NCBI RefSeq assembly: GCF_017315725.1
Contig: NZ_JAFLRG010000001.1
Location: 4,005,306-4,069,305 of the forward strand
DNA from: Trinickia acidisoli
Lineage (GTDB): Bacteria; Pseudomonadota; Gammaproteobacteria; Burkholderiales; Burkholderiaceae
Direction: 5' to 3'
DNA: 64,000 bases
Part shown: positions 38,309 to 47,286 of the stretch, piece by piece
Position numbering within the stretch: position 1 is the first letter of the stretch
How the letters are laid out: every line of letters begins with the position of its first letter
Translations under genes and position numbers: made by a program
Notes under the pieces: model-generated
What the model was told of the DNA's origin: nothing
The model's database searches: none
What the model saw: only the letters and a program-made list of their open reading frames with translations

Positions 38309-38513
38309 CGAGGTCTCCTTTGTTCTACGAGGGCGGGCTTAGGCCGTGGGGTGCATCGCTTCGCTCGATGATAGCGGCGCCAAAATGACACGGGCGGCGA
38401 CGCTGCGGTGGCCGTGGCCGGCGCACGGTTGTGAAGATGGATATGCGGCGCGAAGGGTTGCGCGCCTCCGGTAAAATGGCTGTCTCTTTCGCTCTGCCTT
38501 TCGCCGGACTCCC

Positions 38514-39611
38514 GTGCCCTCGACCCTCCTCAACGATACGTTTCTGCGCGCGCTGCTGCGCGAGCCGACCGATTACACCCCGATTTGGCTGATGCGTCAG
38601 GCGGGTCGCTATCTGCCCGAGTACAACGCCACGCGCGCGCGCGCCGGCAGCTTTCTCGGCCTGGCCAAGAATCCCGACTTCGCCACGGAAGTCACGCTGC
38701 AGCCGCTCGAGCGTTTCCCGCTCGACGCCGCCATCCTGTTTTCGGACATCCTCACGGTGCCCGATGCGATGGGCTTGGGGCTGTCGTTCGCGGCGGGCGA
38801 GGGGCCGCGATTCGCGCATCCCGTGCGGACCGAGGAAGACGTCGCGCGGTTGCGCGTGCCGGACATCGATGCGACGCTCGGCTACGTGACCGACGCGGTC
38901 CGCTCGATCCGCCGGGCGTTGACGGACGGACAGGGGCGCCAGCGCGTCCCGCTGATCGGTTTTTCGGGCAGCCCGTGGACGCTCGCGTGCTATATGGTCG
39001 AGGGGGCCGGCTCGGACGACTTCCGCACCGTGAAGTCGATGCTGTATGCGCGCCCGGATCTCATGCACCGAATCCTCCAAATCAACGCCGAGGCCGTCGC
39101 CGCTTACCTGAATGCGCAGATCCAAGCCGGCGCGCAGGCCGTGATGATTTTCGATACCTGGGGCGGGGCGCTGGCCGACGGCGTATTTCAGCGATTCTCG
39201 CTGCATTACATCGACGCGGTGGTGCGTCGCCTCGCGCGCGAGCACGAAGGCAAGCGCGTGCCCGTGATCACGTTCACCAAGGGCGGCGGCCTCTGGCTCG
39301 ACGACATCGCGGCATGCGGCGTCGATGCGGTCGGTCTCGACTGGACGGTCAACCTCGGGCGCGCCCGCGAGCGGGTCGGTTCGCGCGTGGCGCTACAGGG
39401 CAACGTCGATCCGACGGTGCTGTTCGCGCCCCCTGAGGCAGTGCGCGCGCAAGCGCGGGCCGTGCTCGACAGCTATGGCAATCACCCCGGACACGTCTTC
39501 AATCTCGGGCACGGCATCTCGCAGTTCGCGCCGCCCGAGCACGTCGCCGAGCTCGTCGACGAAGTGCACCGATACAGCCGGGCGATGCGCGCCGGGTCCG
39601 GCTCGTCATGA
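38514..39611 (+). CDS. hemE: Uroporphyrinogen decarboxylase
   Basis: 365 residues, GTG start. Decarboxylates uroporphyrinogen III to coproporphyrinogen III in heme synthesis. Signatures PIWLMRQAGRYLPEY and GFSGSPWTLACYMVEG (arginines and the FSGSPWT loop of the active site), ILFSDILTVPDAMG (catalytic Asp), FDTWGGAL and NLGHGI near the C-terminus. Full length. A TAAAAT -10-like element lies about 40 bases upstream. Confidence 0.96.
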   Translation: MPSTLLNDTFLRALLREPTDYTPIWLMRQAGRYLPEYNATRARAGSFLGLAKNPDFATEVTLQPLERFPLDAAILFSDILTVPDAMGLGLSFAAGEGPRFAHPVRTEEDVARLRVPDIDATLGYVTDAVRSIRRALTDGQGRQRVPLIGFSGSPWTLACYMVEGAGSDDFRTVKSMLYARPDLMHRILQINAEAVAAYLNAQIQAGAQAVMIFDTWGGALADGVFQRFSLHYIDAVVRRLAREHEGKRVPVITFTKGGGLWLDDIAACGVDAVGLDWTVNLGRARERVGSRVALQGNVDPTVLFAPPEAVRAQARAVLDSYGNHPGHVFNLGHGISQFAPPEHVAELVDEVHRYSRAMRAGSGSS

Positions 39612-39715
39612 CATGATGGTTTTGTTGCATCGCAATAAAGTGGGCTCTCGGTCTAGGGGGCGAGTTGCCCGCAAGATGGCATCGCCGGGTCGTCTTGCGC
39701 TTGTCAAGACTTGAC

Positions 39716-39724
39716 TTATACACA
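39716..39724 (+). promoter_or_regulatory. DnaA box variant
   Basis: TTATACACA differs by one base from the consensus TTATCCACA and equals one of the boxes in the E. coli origin as I recall it. It abuts a perfect 13-base palindrome and a T-tract. Confidence 0.5.
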
Positions 39725-39905
39725 TTTTTCTCGTTGCGGCGCGGTAGAGAGAAGAAAGATTGACGCAACCCGGCAAACGATGTAGCCCCGCTGTCGAGGC
39801 CTTGACCGACAAGGGTTTGCGCCAAAGACCCGCCGTGTGCGGTTGCCCACGGAACGCCAGTGCGACGGCCTTTTTTCGGTTCCGCCTTCACACTTTTCAA
39901 CAAAG

Positions 39906-39914
39906 TTATCCACA
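39906..39914 (+). promoter_or_regulatory. Consensus DnaA box
   Basis: TTATCCACA, an exact match to the DnaA box consensus, 150 bases upstream of priA. Confidence 0.6.
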
Positions 39915-40063
39915 GGCAGCCTCCGGTGGACGGCAAAGTTCAGCGAGATCCATAAGTTAGCGGCGAATCTCATGTTTTACTTTAAGTTCGTCCCGTTCGG
40001 TCGAGGCTCGATGTGCGTGCGATGGGGGGGCTGCCGCGGCAAGGTGCCCGGGAGCCGTTCGCA

Positions 40064-42355
40064 ATGAGCGAGACGTTCGTTCGCGTCGCGCTCGACCATC
40101 CGCTGCCGACCCTTTTCGATTATCGATGCGACGCGCCGCCGCCCGAGCCGGGCACCCTCGTCGCCGTGCCGTTCGGCAAACGCAGCGTCGTGGGGCTTGT
40201 TGTCGAAGTGAGCGCTCACAGCGATCTGGCTGCCGGGCGCGTGCGCAATATCGAGGCGACATGCGGCGCCTGTGCGCCACTCTCGTCCGAATGGCTCGCC
40301 CTCGTTGCCTTCGCCGCCGATTACTACCAGCGCTCGCTCGGCGAGGTCGCGCTGCCGGCCTTGCCGCAGGCGCTGCGCGATCGGTCGCGGTGGCCGCGGC
40401 TGTTCGCCGTCGAGCCGCGTTTTCGATTGACGGCGGCCGGACGGGCCGCGCTGCCCGATGCGCTCCCTGCGCGTGCTGCCGCGCTGCGCCGGCTCGCCGC
40501 GGCGTTGGCCGACGCTCGCTCGCTCGATGCGCCCGACGCCCGCGCGCTTCATCCCAAGGCTGGCGCCACGTTGGCCGCTTGGCAGGCGCAGGGGTGGATC
40601 GACGTCGAAACGGATGCCGACGCGGCCCGCGCATTCGACGCTCGCGCCGATTGGGGGGCCGACGGCGATGCGGCCGTCGCCGTTATGGCTTCCGCTGTCT
40701 CCGCTATTGCGGCTCGCCCGGCTTTGACCGACGAGCAGGCGCAGGCCGTCGATGCCATTGCCGGTGCGCAAGGTTTCTCGCCGTTTCTGCTGCATGGCGT
40801 CACGGGCAGCGGCAAAACCGAAGTCTATTTGAGCGCGCTCGAGCGCTTGTTCGCCGCACGGCCCGATGCGCAGGCGCTCGTGCTCGTCCCCGAGATCAAT
40901 TTGACGCCGCAGTTCGAGGCGGCTTTTCGCGCACGCTTTGCCGCGCTTGCCGGCGACGCATCGATCGTCACCTTGCACAGCGCGATGGCCGACGGCGAGC
41001 GCGCGCGTAGCTGGCTCGCCGCCCATCGGGGCCGCGCGCGGATCGTGCTCGGTACGCGGCTCGCCGTCCTCGCTTCGCTGCCCGAGCTCGCGCTGATCGT
41101 CGTCGACGAAGAACACGAGCCGGCCTATAAGCAGCAGGAGGGCCTGCGCTATTCCGCGCGCGACTTGGCGATTTGGCGAGCGAAGCAGCGCGGCATCGCC
41201 GTCGTGCTCGGATCGGCGACACCGTCGCTCGAAAGTTGGTGGCAGGCGGAACAGGGCCGCTATCGGCGGCTTTCGCTCTCGCGGCGCGCGGTGGCCGATG
41301 CCGTGCTGCCCGCCGTCAAGATGATCGACCTCGAAGAGGAGCGCCGCCGCGGGCGAGGCAGCGTAGACGGCATTTCCGGGCCGCTCGTCGCCGCGCTGAA
41401 ATCGCGGCTCGAGCGCGGCGAGCAGAGCCTCGTCTTTCTCAATCGCCGCGGCTATGCGCCCGTGCTCGCGTGCGATGCTTGCGGATGGGTGGCCGGTTGC
41501 CCACGTTGCAGCGCTTACGTCGTGCTGCACAAGAGCGCGCATGCGCTGCGCTGTCATCACTGCGGCTGGGAAGCGCGCGTCCCGCGCGCCTGTCCTGATT
41601 GCGGCAACGTCGACATCGCGCCGCTCGGGCGCGGCACGCAGCGCGTGGAGGAAACGCTCGCCGGCCTCGTACCGGGCGCGCGCGTGTTGCGGATCGACGC
41701 GGACAGCACGCGCCGCAAGGGCAGCGCGCAGACGCTCTTTTCGAACGTGCATGCCGGCGAGGTCGACATCCTCGTCGGCACGCAGATGATCGCCAAAGGG
41801 CACGACTTTCAGCGCGTTTCCCTCGTGGGCGTGCTCAATGCCGATTCCGCCCTGTTCTCGCACGACTTTCGCGCGGGCGAGCGGCTGTTCGCGCAGCTCA
41901 TGCAGGTGAGTGGGCGCGCCGGGCGCGCGGGGCTGCCCGGCGAAGTGCTCGTGCAGACACGCTATCCGCGGCACGCGCTGTACCACGCGTTGGGCCGCCA
42001 CGACTATGTCGGCTTTGCCAACGCGACGCTGGACGAGCGGCGCGACGCGCACCTGCCGCCATTCGTCTATCAGGCGCTGCTGCGCGCCGAAGGGCGCACG
42101 CTCGAGGCGGCCTTGGCGTTTCTCGGCCAGGCCGGTGCGGCGTTGGCGGACGCGCCGTTCGCCGAGCGCGTGACCGTCTACGACGCGGTGCCGATGACGA
42201 TCGTCAAAGTCGCCAACGTGCACCGCGCCCAACTGCTCGTCGAGAGCGCGTCGCGCGCATCGCTGCTCGCGACGCTGCGCGCTTGGCAGCCGACGCTGCG
42301 GACATTGAAGGGCGTCATACGCTGGAGTGTCGAGGTCGATCCGCTCGACATTTGA
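40064..42355 (+). CDS. priA: Primosomal replication protein N' (PriA helicase)
   Basis: 763 residues. Restarts replication at stalled forks. N-terminal DNA-binding domain (VRVALDHPLPTLFDYRC...VPFGKRSVVGLVV), Walker A LLHGVTGSGKTEVYLSAL, DEEH box (LIVVDEEHEPAYKQQEGLRYSARDLA), GSATPSLESW, zinc-binding cysteines (CDACGWVAGCPRCS and CHHCGWEARVPRACPDCG), and helicase motifs GTQMIAKGHDFQRVSLV and QVSGRAGRAG. Start at 40064 (MSETFVRVALDHPLP) matches the family; the frame opens at 40013. Confidence 0.95.
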   Translation: MSETFVRVALDHPLPTLFDYRCDAPPPEPGTLVAVPFGKRSVVGLVVEVSAHSDLAAGRVRNIEATCGACAPLSSEWLALVAFAADYYQRSLGEVALPALPQALRDRSRWPRLFAVEPRFRLTAAGRAALPDALPARAAALRRLAAALADARSLDAPDARALHPKAGATLAAWQAQGWIDVETDADAARAFDARADWGADGDAAVAVMASAVSAIAARPALTDEQAQAVDAIAGAQGFSPFLLHGVTGSGKTEVYLSALERLFAARPDAQALVLVPEINLTPQFEAAFRARFAALAGDASIVTLHSAMADGERARSWLAAHRGRARIVLGTRLAVLASLPELALIVVDEEHEPAYKQQEGLRYSARDLAIWRAKQRGIAVVLGSATPSLESWWQAEQGRYRRLSLSRRAVADAVLPAVKMIDLEEERRRGRGSVDGISGPLVAALKSRLERGEQSLVFLNRRGYAPVLACDACGWVAGCPRCSAYVVLHKSAHALRCHHCGWEARVPRACPDCGNVDIAPLGRGTQRVEETLAGLVPGARVLRIDADSTRRKGSAQTLFSNVHAGEVDILVGTQMIAKGHDFQRVSLVGVLNADSALFSHDFRAGERLFAQLMQVSGRAGRAGLPGEVLVQTRYPRHALYHALGRHDYVGFANATLDERRDAHLPPFVYQALLRAEGRTLEAALAFLGQAGAALADAPFAERVTVYDAVPMTIVKVANVHRAQLLVESASRASLLATLRAWQPTLRTLKGVIRWSVEVDPLDI

Positions 42356-42785
42356 GCGTTTCTAGGACGTGAGCGAGGAGAAGGAAACGTGTATGCCGGG
42401 CGGGCGCATCGCAGATCGGCGACGCGCCCGCTTCGATGCGAGGCGCGGGAAACGGTTCAATAGCGCAGGCGGCTGCGCGCGTTGCGCGCACGCGTCCGGA
42501 ATCGGTTCGTGTAGCTCGGCGCCGGCGAGGTGAGAGGGCGTGCACAAGCGGCGACGGGAGAACGCCGGCGTCGCGCCGCCTGCAGATTCCGGGCGGAGGA
42601 CCGGCTTTCGTTCGAGCAAATCATGTTGAGCCTCGAGGTGGGTGCGATCTGAAGTACATGCGATTGCATCGGGTACGACCGGGTGCAACCTAGGCCCGGC
42701 CGTCCCTGTCGCTCGGTGGCGTCGAACACGTCGAACGTCCCCGAGGCAGTCGCTCCCTTTTTTGGGCGGAGATCTTGTCCGCCGT
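42356..42785. other. 430-base gap, nothing recognised
   Basis: Frames present here are short, Arg-rich and GC-driven, with no ribosome binding sites. Some CG-rich inverted repeats but no clear terminator. Confidence 0.5.
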
Positions 42786-42959
42786 TCAGCTACGTTCGAT
42801 CAGGAGCGAGTCGTTCGCCGCTTCGGCCTTGAGCCGGGCCTGCCGCACGCGCGCCAGCGCGACGGCACGGCTGTGCGCAGGCGAAGCGCCGCGCACGAAC
42901 ATCGCGAGACAGGCCACGGCCATCGTCCAGATACCGCCGACTACGATCCACTTTTCCAT
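42786..42959 (-). CDS. Small membrane protein of unknown function
   Basis: 57 residues. One N-terminal membrane helix (KWIVVGGIWTMAVACLAMFV) then a basic, Ala/Arg-rich helix (AHSRAVALARVRQARLKAEAAND). The start at 42959 is supported by AAAGGAGAGGCGAA just upstream. The reading frame continues upstream to 43019 but without conserved features. Leftward, opposite to both priA and putA. I do not recognise a family. Confidence 0.65.
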   Translation of the reverse strand: MEKWIVVGGIWTMAVACLAMFVRGASPAHSRAVALARVRQARLKAEAANDSLLIERS

Positions 42960-43141
42960 TTCGCCTCTCCTTTCTCGGCGCTTACCGTGCGCTAGAACGC
43001 TTTCCTGCGTTAACGGCATTCCTCAGCCCTGCAATAGGGCGCTGAGAACGATTTCGCGTCAGGGAAAATACCGAGCGCAATCCACGATGTTCGGTTCGCT
43101 TCGATTTCGCCGCAACCCTTGTCCGGTATAGGTTTTTACGG

Positions 43142-43172
43142 GGTGCAACCATAACGGAAATTTGGTTGCACC
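43142..43172. promoter_or_regulatory. Inverted repeat containing two GTTGCA motifs, probable PutA operator
   Basis: GGTGCAACCA (43142-43151) and TGGTTGCACC (43163-43172) are perfect inverted arms with an 11-base spacer, about 75 bases before the putA start. GTTGCA is the recognition sequence established for the ribbon-helix-helix domain of E. coli PutA, which represses put genes when proline is absent. The encoded PutA has such an N-terminal domain. Confidence 0.75.
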
Positions 43173-43247
43173 TTTTTATTGGGAGGCGTAGGATTCGGCC
43201 AACTTTTAGTCAGCGGCCGGCTCGTATCGCCGGCGATCGAAGGAACC

Positions 43248-46200
43248 ATGGCCAGTACTACCCTAGGCGTCAAAGTCGACGATCTCCTGCGCTCCCGCCT
43301 CAAAGAGGCCGCCGCGCGTCTCGAACGCACGCCGCATTGGCTCATCAAGCAGGCGATCTTCGCGTACCTCGAGAAAATCGAGCATGGGCAGCTTCCTCCC
43401 GAGCTATCGGGCGTCACGGCCGTGGGCGACGTCGGCGACGGCCCCGTTCCCGAGCATGAGGACGACGGCGCGCCGCATCCGTTCCTCGATTTCGCGCAGA
43501 ACGTGCAGCCGCAGTCGGTGCTGCGCGCGGCGATCACGGCCGCGTATCGCCGCCCCGAGCCCGAGTGCGTGCCGTTCCTGATCGGCGAAGCGCGTTTGCC
43601 CGCGCAGTTGGCGGCCGACGTCGGCAAGATGGCGACGAAGCTCGTCGAGACGCTGCGCGCCAAGCGCACGGGCGGCGGCGTCGAGGGCCTCATCCACGAG
43701 TTCTCGCTGTCGAGCCAGGAAGGCGTCGCGCTGATGTGCCTGGCCGAAGCGCTCCTGCGCATTCCCGATCGCGCGACGCGCGACGCGCTCATTCGCGACA
43801 AGATCAGCAAGGGCGATTGGAAGTCGCACGTCGGCCATGCGCCGTCGCTGTTCGTCAACGCGGCCACCTGGGGCCTCATGATCACGGGCAAGCTCGTCAC
43901 GACCAACAGCGAAGCGGGTCTGTCGTCGGCGCTCACGCGCTTGATCGGCAGGGGCGGCGAGCCGCTGATCCGCAAGGGCGTCGATATGGCGATGCGCCTG
44001 ATGGGCGAGCAGTTCGTGACGGGCGAAACGATTTCGGAAGCGCTCGCGAACAGCCGCAAGTACGAAGCGCGGGGCTTTCGTTACTCGTACGACATGCTCG
44101 GCGAGGCTGCCACGACCGAAGAGGACGCGCAGCGCTACTACGCCTCGTACGAACAGGCGATTCACGCGATCGGCAAGGCGGCAGGCGGGCGCGGCATCTA
44201 CGAAGGCCCCGGCATTTCGATCAAGCTCTCGGCGCTGCATCCGCGCTACTCGCGCGCCCAGCAAGAACGCACGATGAACGAGCTGCTGCCGCGCGTGCGC
44301 TCGCTCGCCGTGCTCGCGCGCCGCTACGACATCGGCCTCAATATCGACGCCGAAGAAGCCGACCGCCTCGAGTTGTCGTTCGATCTGCTCGAAGCGCTTT
44401 GCTTCGATCCGGAGCTCGCGGGCTGGAACGGCATCGGCTTCGTCGTGCAGGCCTACCAAAAGCGCTGCCCGTTCGTGATCGACTACGTTGTCGATCTCGC
44501 CCGCCGCAGCCGGCATCGCATCATGGTTCGCCTCGTCAAGGGCGCATATTGGGACAGCGAGATCAAGCGCGCGCAGCTCGATGGGCTCGAAGGCTATCCG
44601 GTCTATACGCGCAAGGTCTACACCGACGTCTCGTATATCGCCTGCGCGAAGAAGCTGCTCGGCGCGCCCGATGCCGTCTACCCGCAATTCGCGACGCACA
44701 ACGCGTACACGCTGGCGGCCATTTATCACCTCGCCGGCCAGAACTATTACCCCGGCCAGTACGAGTTCCAATGCCTGCACGGCATGGGCGAGCCGCTGTA
44801 CGAGGAAGTCACGGGCCGCGAGAAATTGAACCGCCCGTGCCGCATCTACGCCCCCGTCGGCACGCATGAAACGCTGCTCGCGTATCTCGTGCGGCGCCTG
44901 CTCGAGAACGGCGCGAACACCTCGTTCGTCAATCGCATCGCCGACGAAACGGTGCCCGTCGCCGCGCTCGTCACCGATCCCGTCGACGAAGCCTCGAAGA
45001 TCGTCCCGCTCGGCGCGCCGCACGCGAAAATCCCGCTGCCGCGCGACTTGTACGGCAGCGAGCGGCTCAATTCGATGGGCCTCGATCTGTCGAACGAACA
45101 TCGCCTCGCCTCGCTGTCGTCGGCGCTGCTCGCGAGCGGTCATCACCCGTGGCGCGGCGCTCCGATGCTCGAGAGCGGCGAGTTGGCCGCGTCGAGCGCG
45201 GCGGGTCGCAGCGAGCGCGTCGTGCGCAATCCGGCCGATCACCGCGACATCGTCGGCACCGTCGTCGAAGCCACGCGCGAGGACGTGAACGCAGCCCTCG
45301 TCGCCGCCGTCGCCGCCGCGCCGATCTGGCAAGCGACACCGGTCTATGCGCGCGCCGATTGCCTCGCGCGTGCGGCCGATCTGCTCGAAGCGCAGATGCA
45401 TACGCTGATGGGCCTCATCGTGCGCGAGGCCGGCAAGTCGCTGCCGAACGCGATCGCCGAAATTCGCGAGGCGGTCGATTTTCTGCGCTACTACTCGGCG
45501 CAGATCCGCGAGGAATTCTCGAACGATACGCACCGGCCGCTTGGCCCCGTGGTCTGCATCAGCCCGTGGAACTTCCCGCTCGCGATCTTCATGGGGCAAG
45601 TGGCCGCCGCGCTCGCGGCCGGCAATACCGTGCTTGCCAAGCCCGCCGAGCAAACGCCGCTGATCGCCGCGCAAGCGGTGCGTCTGCTGCGCGAAGCGGG
45701 CGTGCCCGCAGGCGCCGTGCAACTGCTGCCCGGCGACGGCGAAACAGTTGGAGCCGCGCTCGTTGCCGATGCGCGGACGCGTGCCGTCATGTTCACGGGC
45801 TCAACCGAAGTCGCGCGCCTCATCAACAAAACGCTCGCCGATCGTCTCGATCCGGACGGCAAGCCGATTCCGCTGATCGCCGAGACGGGCGGGCAAAACG
45901 CGATGATCGTCGATTCGTCCGCGCTCGCGGAGCAAGTCGTCGCCGACGTCATGCAATCGGCGTTCGATTCGGCCGGCCAGCGCTGCTCGGCGCTGCGCGT
46001 GCTGTGCTTGCAGGACGACGTCGCCGATCGCACGCTTACGATGCTCAAAGGGGCGATGCACGAACTGGCGCTCGGCAATCCCGATCGTTTGTCGATCGAC
46101 GTCGGTCCCGTCATCGATGCCGAAGCGAAGCGCACGATCGACACGCACGTCGCCGCGCTGCGCGAGAAAGGCCGCTTCGTCACGCAGCTTTCACTGCCCG

Positions 46201-47201
46201 AAGGCTGCGCACACGGCACGTTCGTGCCGCCGACGCTGATTGAGCTCGACGGCATCGAGGAGCTCAAGCGGGAGGTGTTCGGTCCGGTGCTGCACGTGGT
46301 CCGCTATCGCCGCAGCGGCCTCGACAAGCTGCTCGAGCAGATTCGCGCAACCGGCTACGGGCTCACGCTAGGCATCCATACGCGGATCGACGAAACCATT
46401 GCGCACGTCATTTCGCGTGCTCATGTCGGTAACATCTACGTCAACCGTAACGTGGTGGGTGCGGTCGTCGGCGTGCAGCCGTTCGGTGGCGAAGGGTTGT
46501 CGGGCACGGGCCCGAAGGCGGGCGGTGCGCTCTATCTGCAGCGCCTCTTGGCCAAGCGCCCGTCGGGCTTGCCGAAGTCGCTGGCGGCTTCGCTCATCGC
46601 TGATGGCGCAGGCGAGCAAGACAAGGGCGGCGCGCCGCGCTCGCCGCGTGCCGCGCTCACGTCGCTGCGCGACTGGCTCATCACCGAGCTGCAGCCCGCG
46701 CTCGCCGCGCGCTGCGACGGCTATCTCGCAAATATGCCGGCCGGTGCCACGGCCGTGTTGCCTGGTCCCACGGGCGAGCGCAACACTTATACGCTCGGCG
46801 CGCGCGGCACGGTATCCTGCGTGCCCTCGACGGTAACCGGCGCGCGTGCGCAGTTCGCGGCGGTGCTCGCCACGGGTAACCGGGCGATGTTCTCGGGCGC
46901 GGCTGGCGAGGCGCTCGTTGCGGCGCTGCCTGGGCATCTCAAGCCGTTCGCCGACGTGCAAAAGAGCGCCGAGACACCGTTCGACGCCGTGCTGTTCGAG
47001 GGCGACAGCGACGAACTGCTTACGCTCGTGAAGGAAGTGGCCAAGCGCCCGGGGCCGATCGTATCGGTGCAAGGCGTCTCGACGCATGCGCTCGAGAACG
47101 GCGACGAAGACTACACCCTCGAGAGGCTGTTGACGGAACGCTCGGTGAGCGTGAACACGGCAGCGGCGGGCGGCAATGCGAATTTGATGACGATCGGCTG
47201 A
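43248..47201 (+). CDS. putA: Trifunctional transcriptional regulator / proline dehydrogenase / L-glutamate gamma-semialdehyde dehydrogenase
   Basis: 1317 residues. N-terminal ribbon-helix-helix DNA-binding domain (residues 1-45, TTLGVKVDDLLRSRLKEAAARLERTPHWLIKQAIFAYLEKIE), proline dehydrogenase barrel (about 180-480; GPGISIKLSALHPRYS, EEADRLELSFDLL, RRSRHRIMVRLVKGAYWD), ALDH domain (about 570-1060) with ETGGQNAMIVDSSAL and catalytic Cys913 (DSAGQRCSALRVL), and a C-terminal capping region. Oxidises proline to glutamate at the membrane and represses its own promoter when soluble. The start at 43248 (MASTTLG) is preceded by GAAGGAACC; the frame opens at 43179 inside the operator. Confidence 0.96.
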   Translation: MASTTLGVKVDDLLRSRLKEAAARLERTPHWLIKQAIFAYLEKIEHGQLPPELSGVTAVGDVGDGPVPEHEDDGAPHPFLDFAQNVQPQSVLRAAITAAYRRPEPECVPFLIGEARLPAQLAADVGKMATKLVETLRAKRTGGGVEGLIHEFSLSSQEGVALMCLAEALLRIPDRATRDALIRDKISKGDWKSHVGHAPSLFVNAATWGLMITGKLVTTNSEAGLSSALTRLIGRGGEPLIRKGVDMAMRLMGEQFVTGETISEALANSRKYEARGFRYSYDMLGEAATTEEDAQRYYASYEQAIHAIGKAAGGRGIYEGPGISIKLSALHPRYSRAQQERTMNELLPRVRSLAVLARRYDIGLNIDAEEADRLELSFDLLEALCFDPELAGWNGIGFVVQAYQKRCPFVIDYVVDLARRSRHRIMVRLVKGAYWDSEIKRAQLDGLEGYPVYTRKVYTDVSYIACAKKLLGAPDAVYPQFATHNAYTLAAIYHLAGQNYYPGQYEFQCLHGMGEPLYEEVTGREKLNRPCRIYAPVGTHETLLAYLVRRLLENGANTSFVNRIADETVPVAALVTDPVDEASKIVPLGAPHAKIPLPRDLYGSERLNSMGLDLSNEHRLASLSSALLASGHHPWRGAPMLESGELAASSAAGRSERVVRNPADHRDIVGTVVEATREDVNAALVAAVAAAPIWQATPVYARADCLARAADLLEAQMHTLMGLIVREAGKSLPNAIAEIREAVDFLRYYSAQIREEFSNDTHRPLGPVVCISPWNFPLAIFMGQVAAALAAGNTVLAKPAEQTPLIAAQAVRLLREAGVPAGAVQLLPGDGETVGAALVADARTRAVMFTGSTEVARLINKTLADRLDPDGKPIPLIAETGGQNAMIVDSSALAEQVVADVMQSAFDSAGQRCSALRVLCLQDDVADRTLTMLKGAMHELALGNPDRLSIDVGPVIDAEAKRTIDTHVAALREKGRFVTQLSLPEGCAHGTFVPPTLIELDGIEELKREVFGPVLHVVRYRRSGLDKLLEQIRATGYGLTLGIHTRIDETIAHVISRAHVGNIYVNRNVVGAVVGVQPFGGEGLSGTGPKAGGALYLQRLLAKRPSGLPKSLAASLIADGAGEQDKGGAPRSPRAALTSLRDWLITELQPALAARCDGYLANMPAGATAVLPGPTGERNTYTLGARGTVSCVPSTVTGARAQFAAVLATGNRAMFSGAAGEALVAALPGHLKPFADVQKSAETPFDAVLFEGDSDELLTLVKEVAKRPGPIVSVQGVSTHALENGDEDYTLERLLTERSVSVNTAAAGGNANLMTIG

Positions 47202-47286
47202 GCAATCCTTGTCGATGGATTCAAAAGAGGGAGCGGCGCGGCGACCCCGACGCCGCTTCCAACTACCTTGGTATCTAGGAGAAGCT

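Larger units (their letters stand above)
39612..40063. other. hemE-priA intergenic region with DnaA-box-like sites
   Basis: 452 bases without a convincing gene. Contains TTATACACA (39716-39724), directly preceded by the 13-base palindrome GTCAAG-A-CTTGAC (39703-39715) and followed by TTTTTC, and a perfect TTATCCACA (39906-39914). Function could be regulation of priA or hemE by DnaA, or a DnaA-titration or auxiliary site. Confidence 0.5.

Noticed and set aside
42362..42688. 108-residue leftward frame after priA
   Set aside because: No ribosome binding site, Arg/Pro-rich, no similarity I recognise.
43142..43178. Inverted repeat followed by TTTTTATT as a terminator
   Set aside because: There is no rightward gene for 800 bases upstream that it could end, it precedes putA, and it carries the PutA hexamer in both arms; an operator explains it better.
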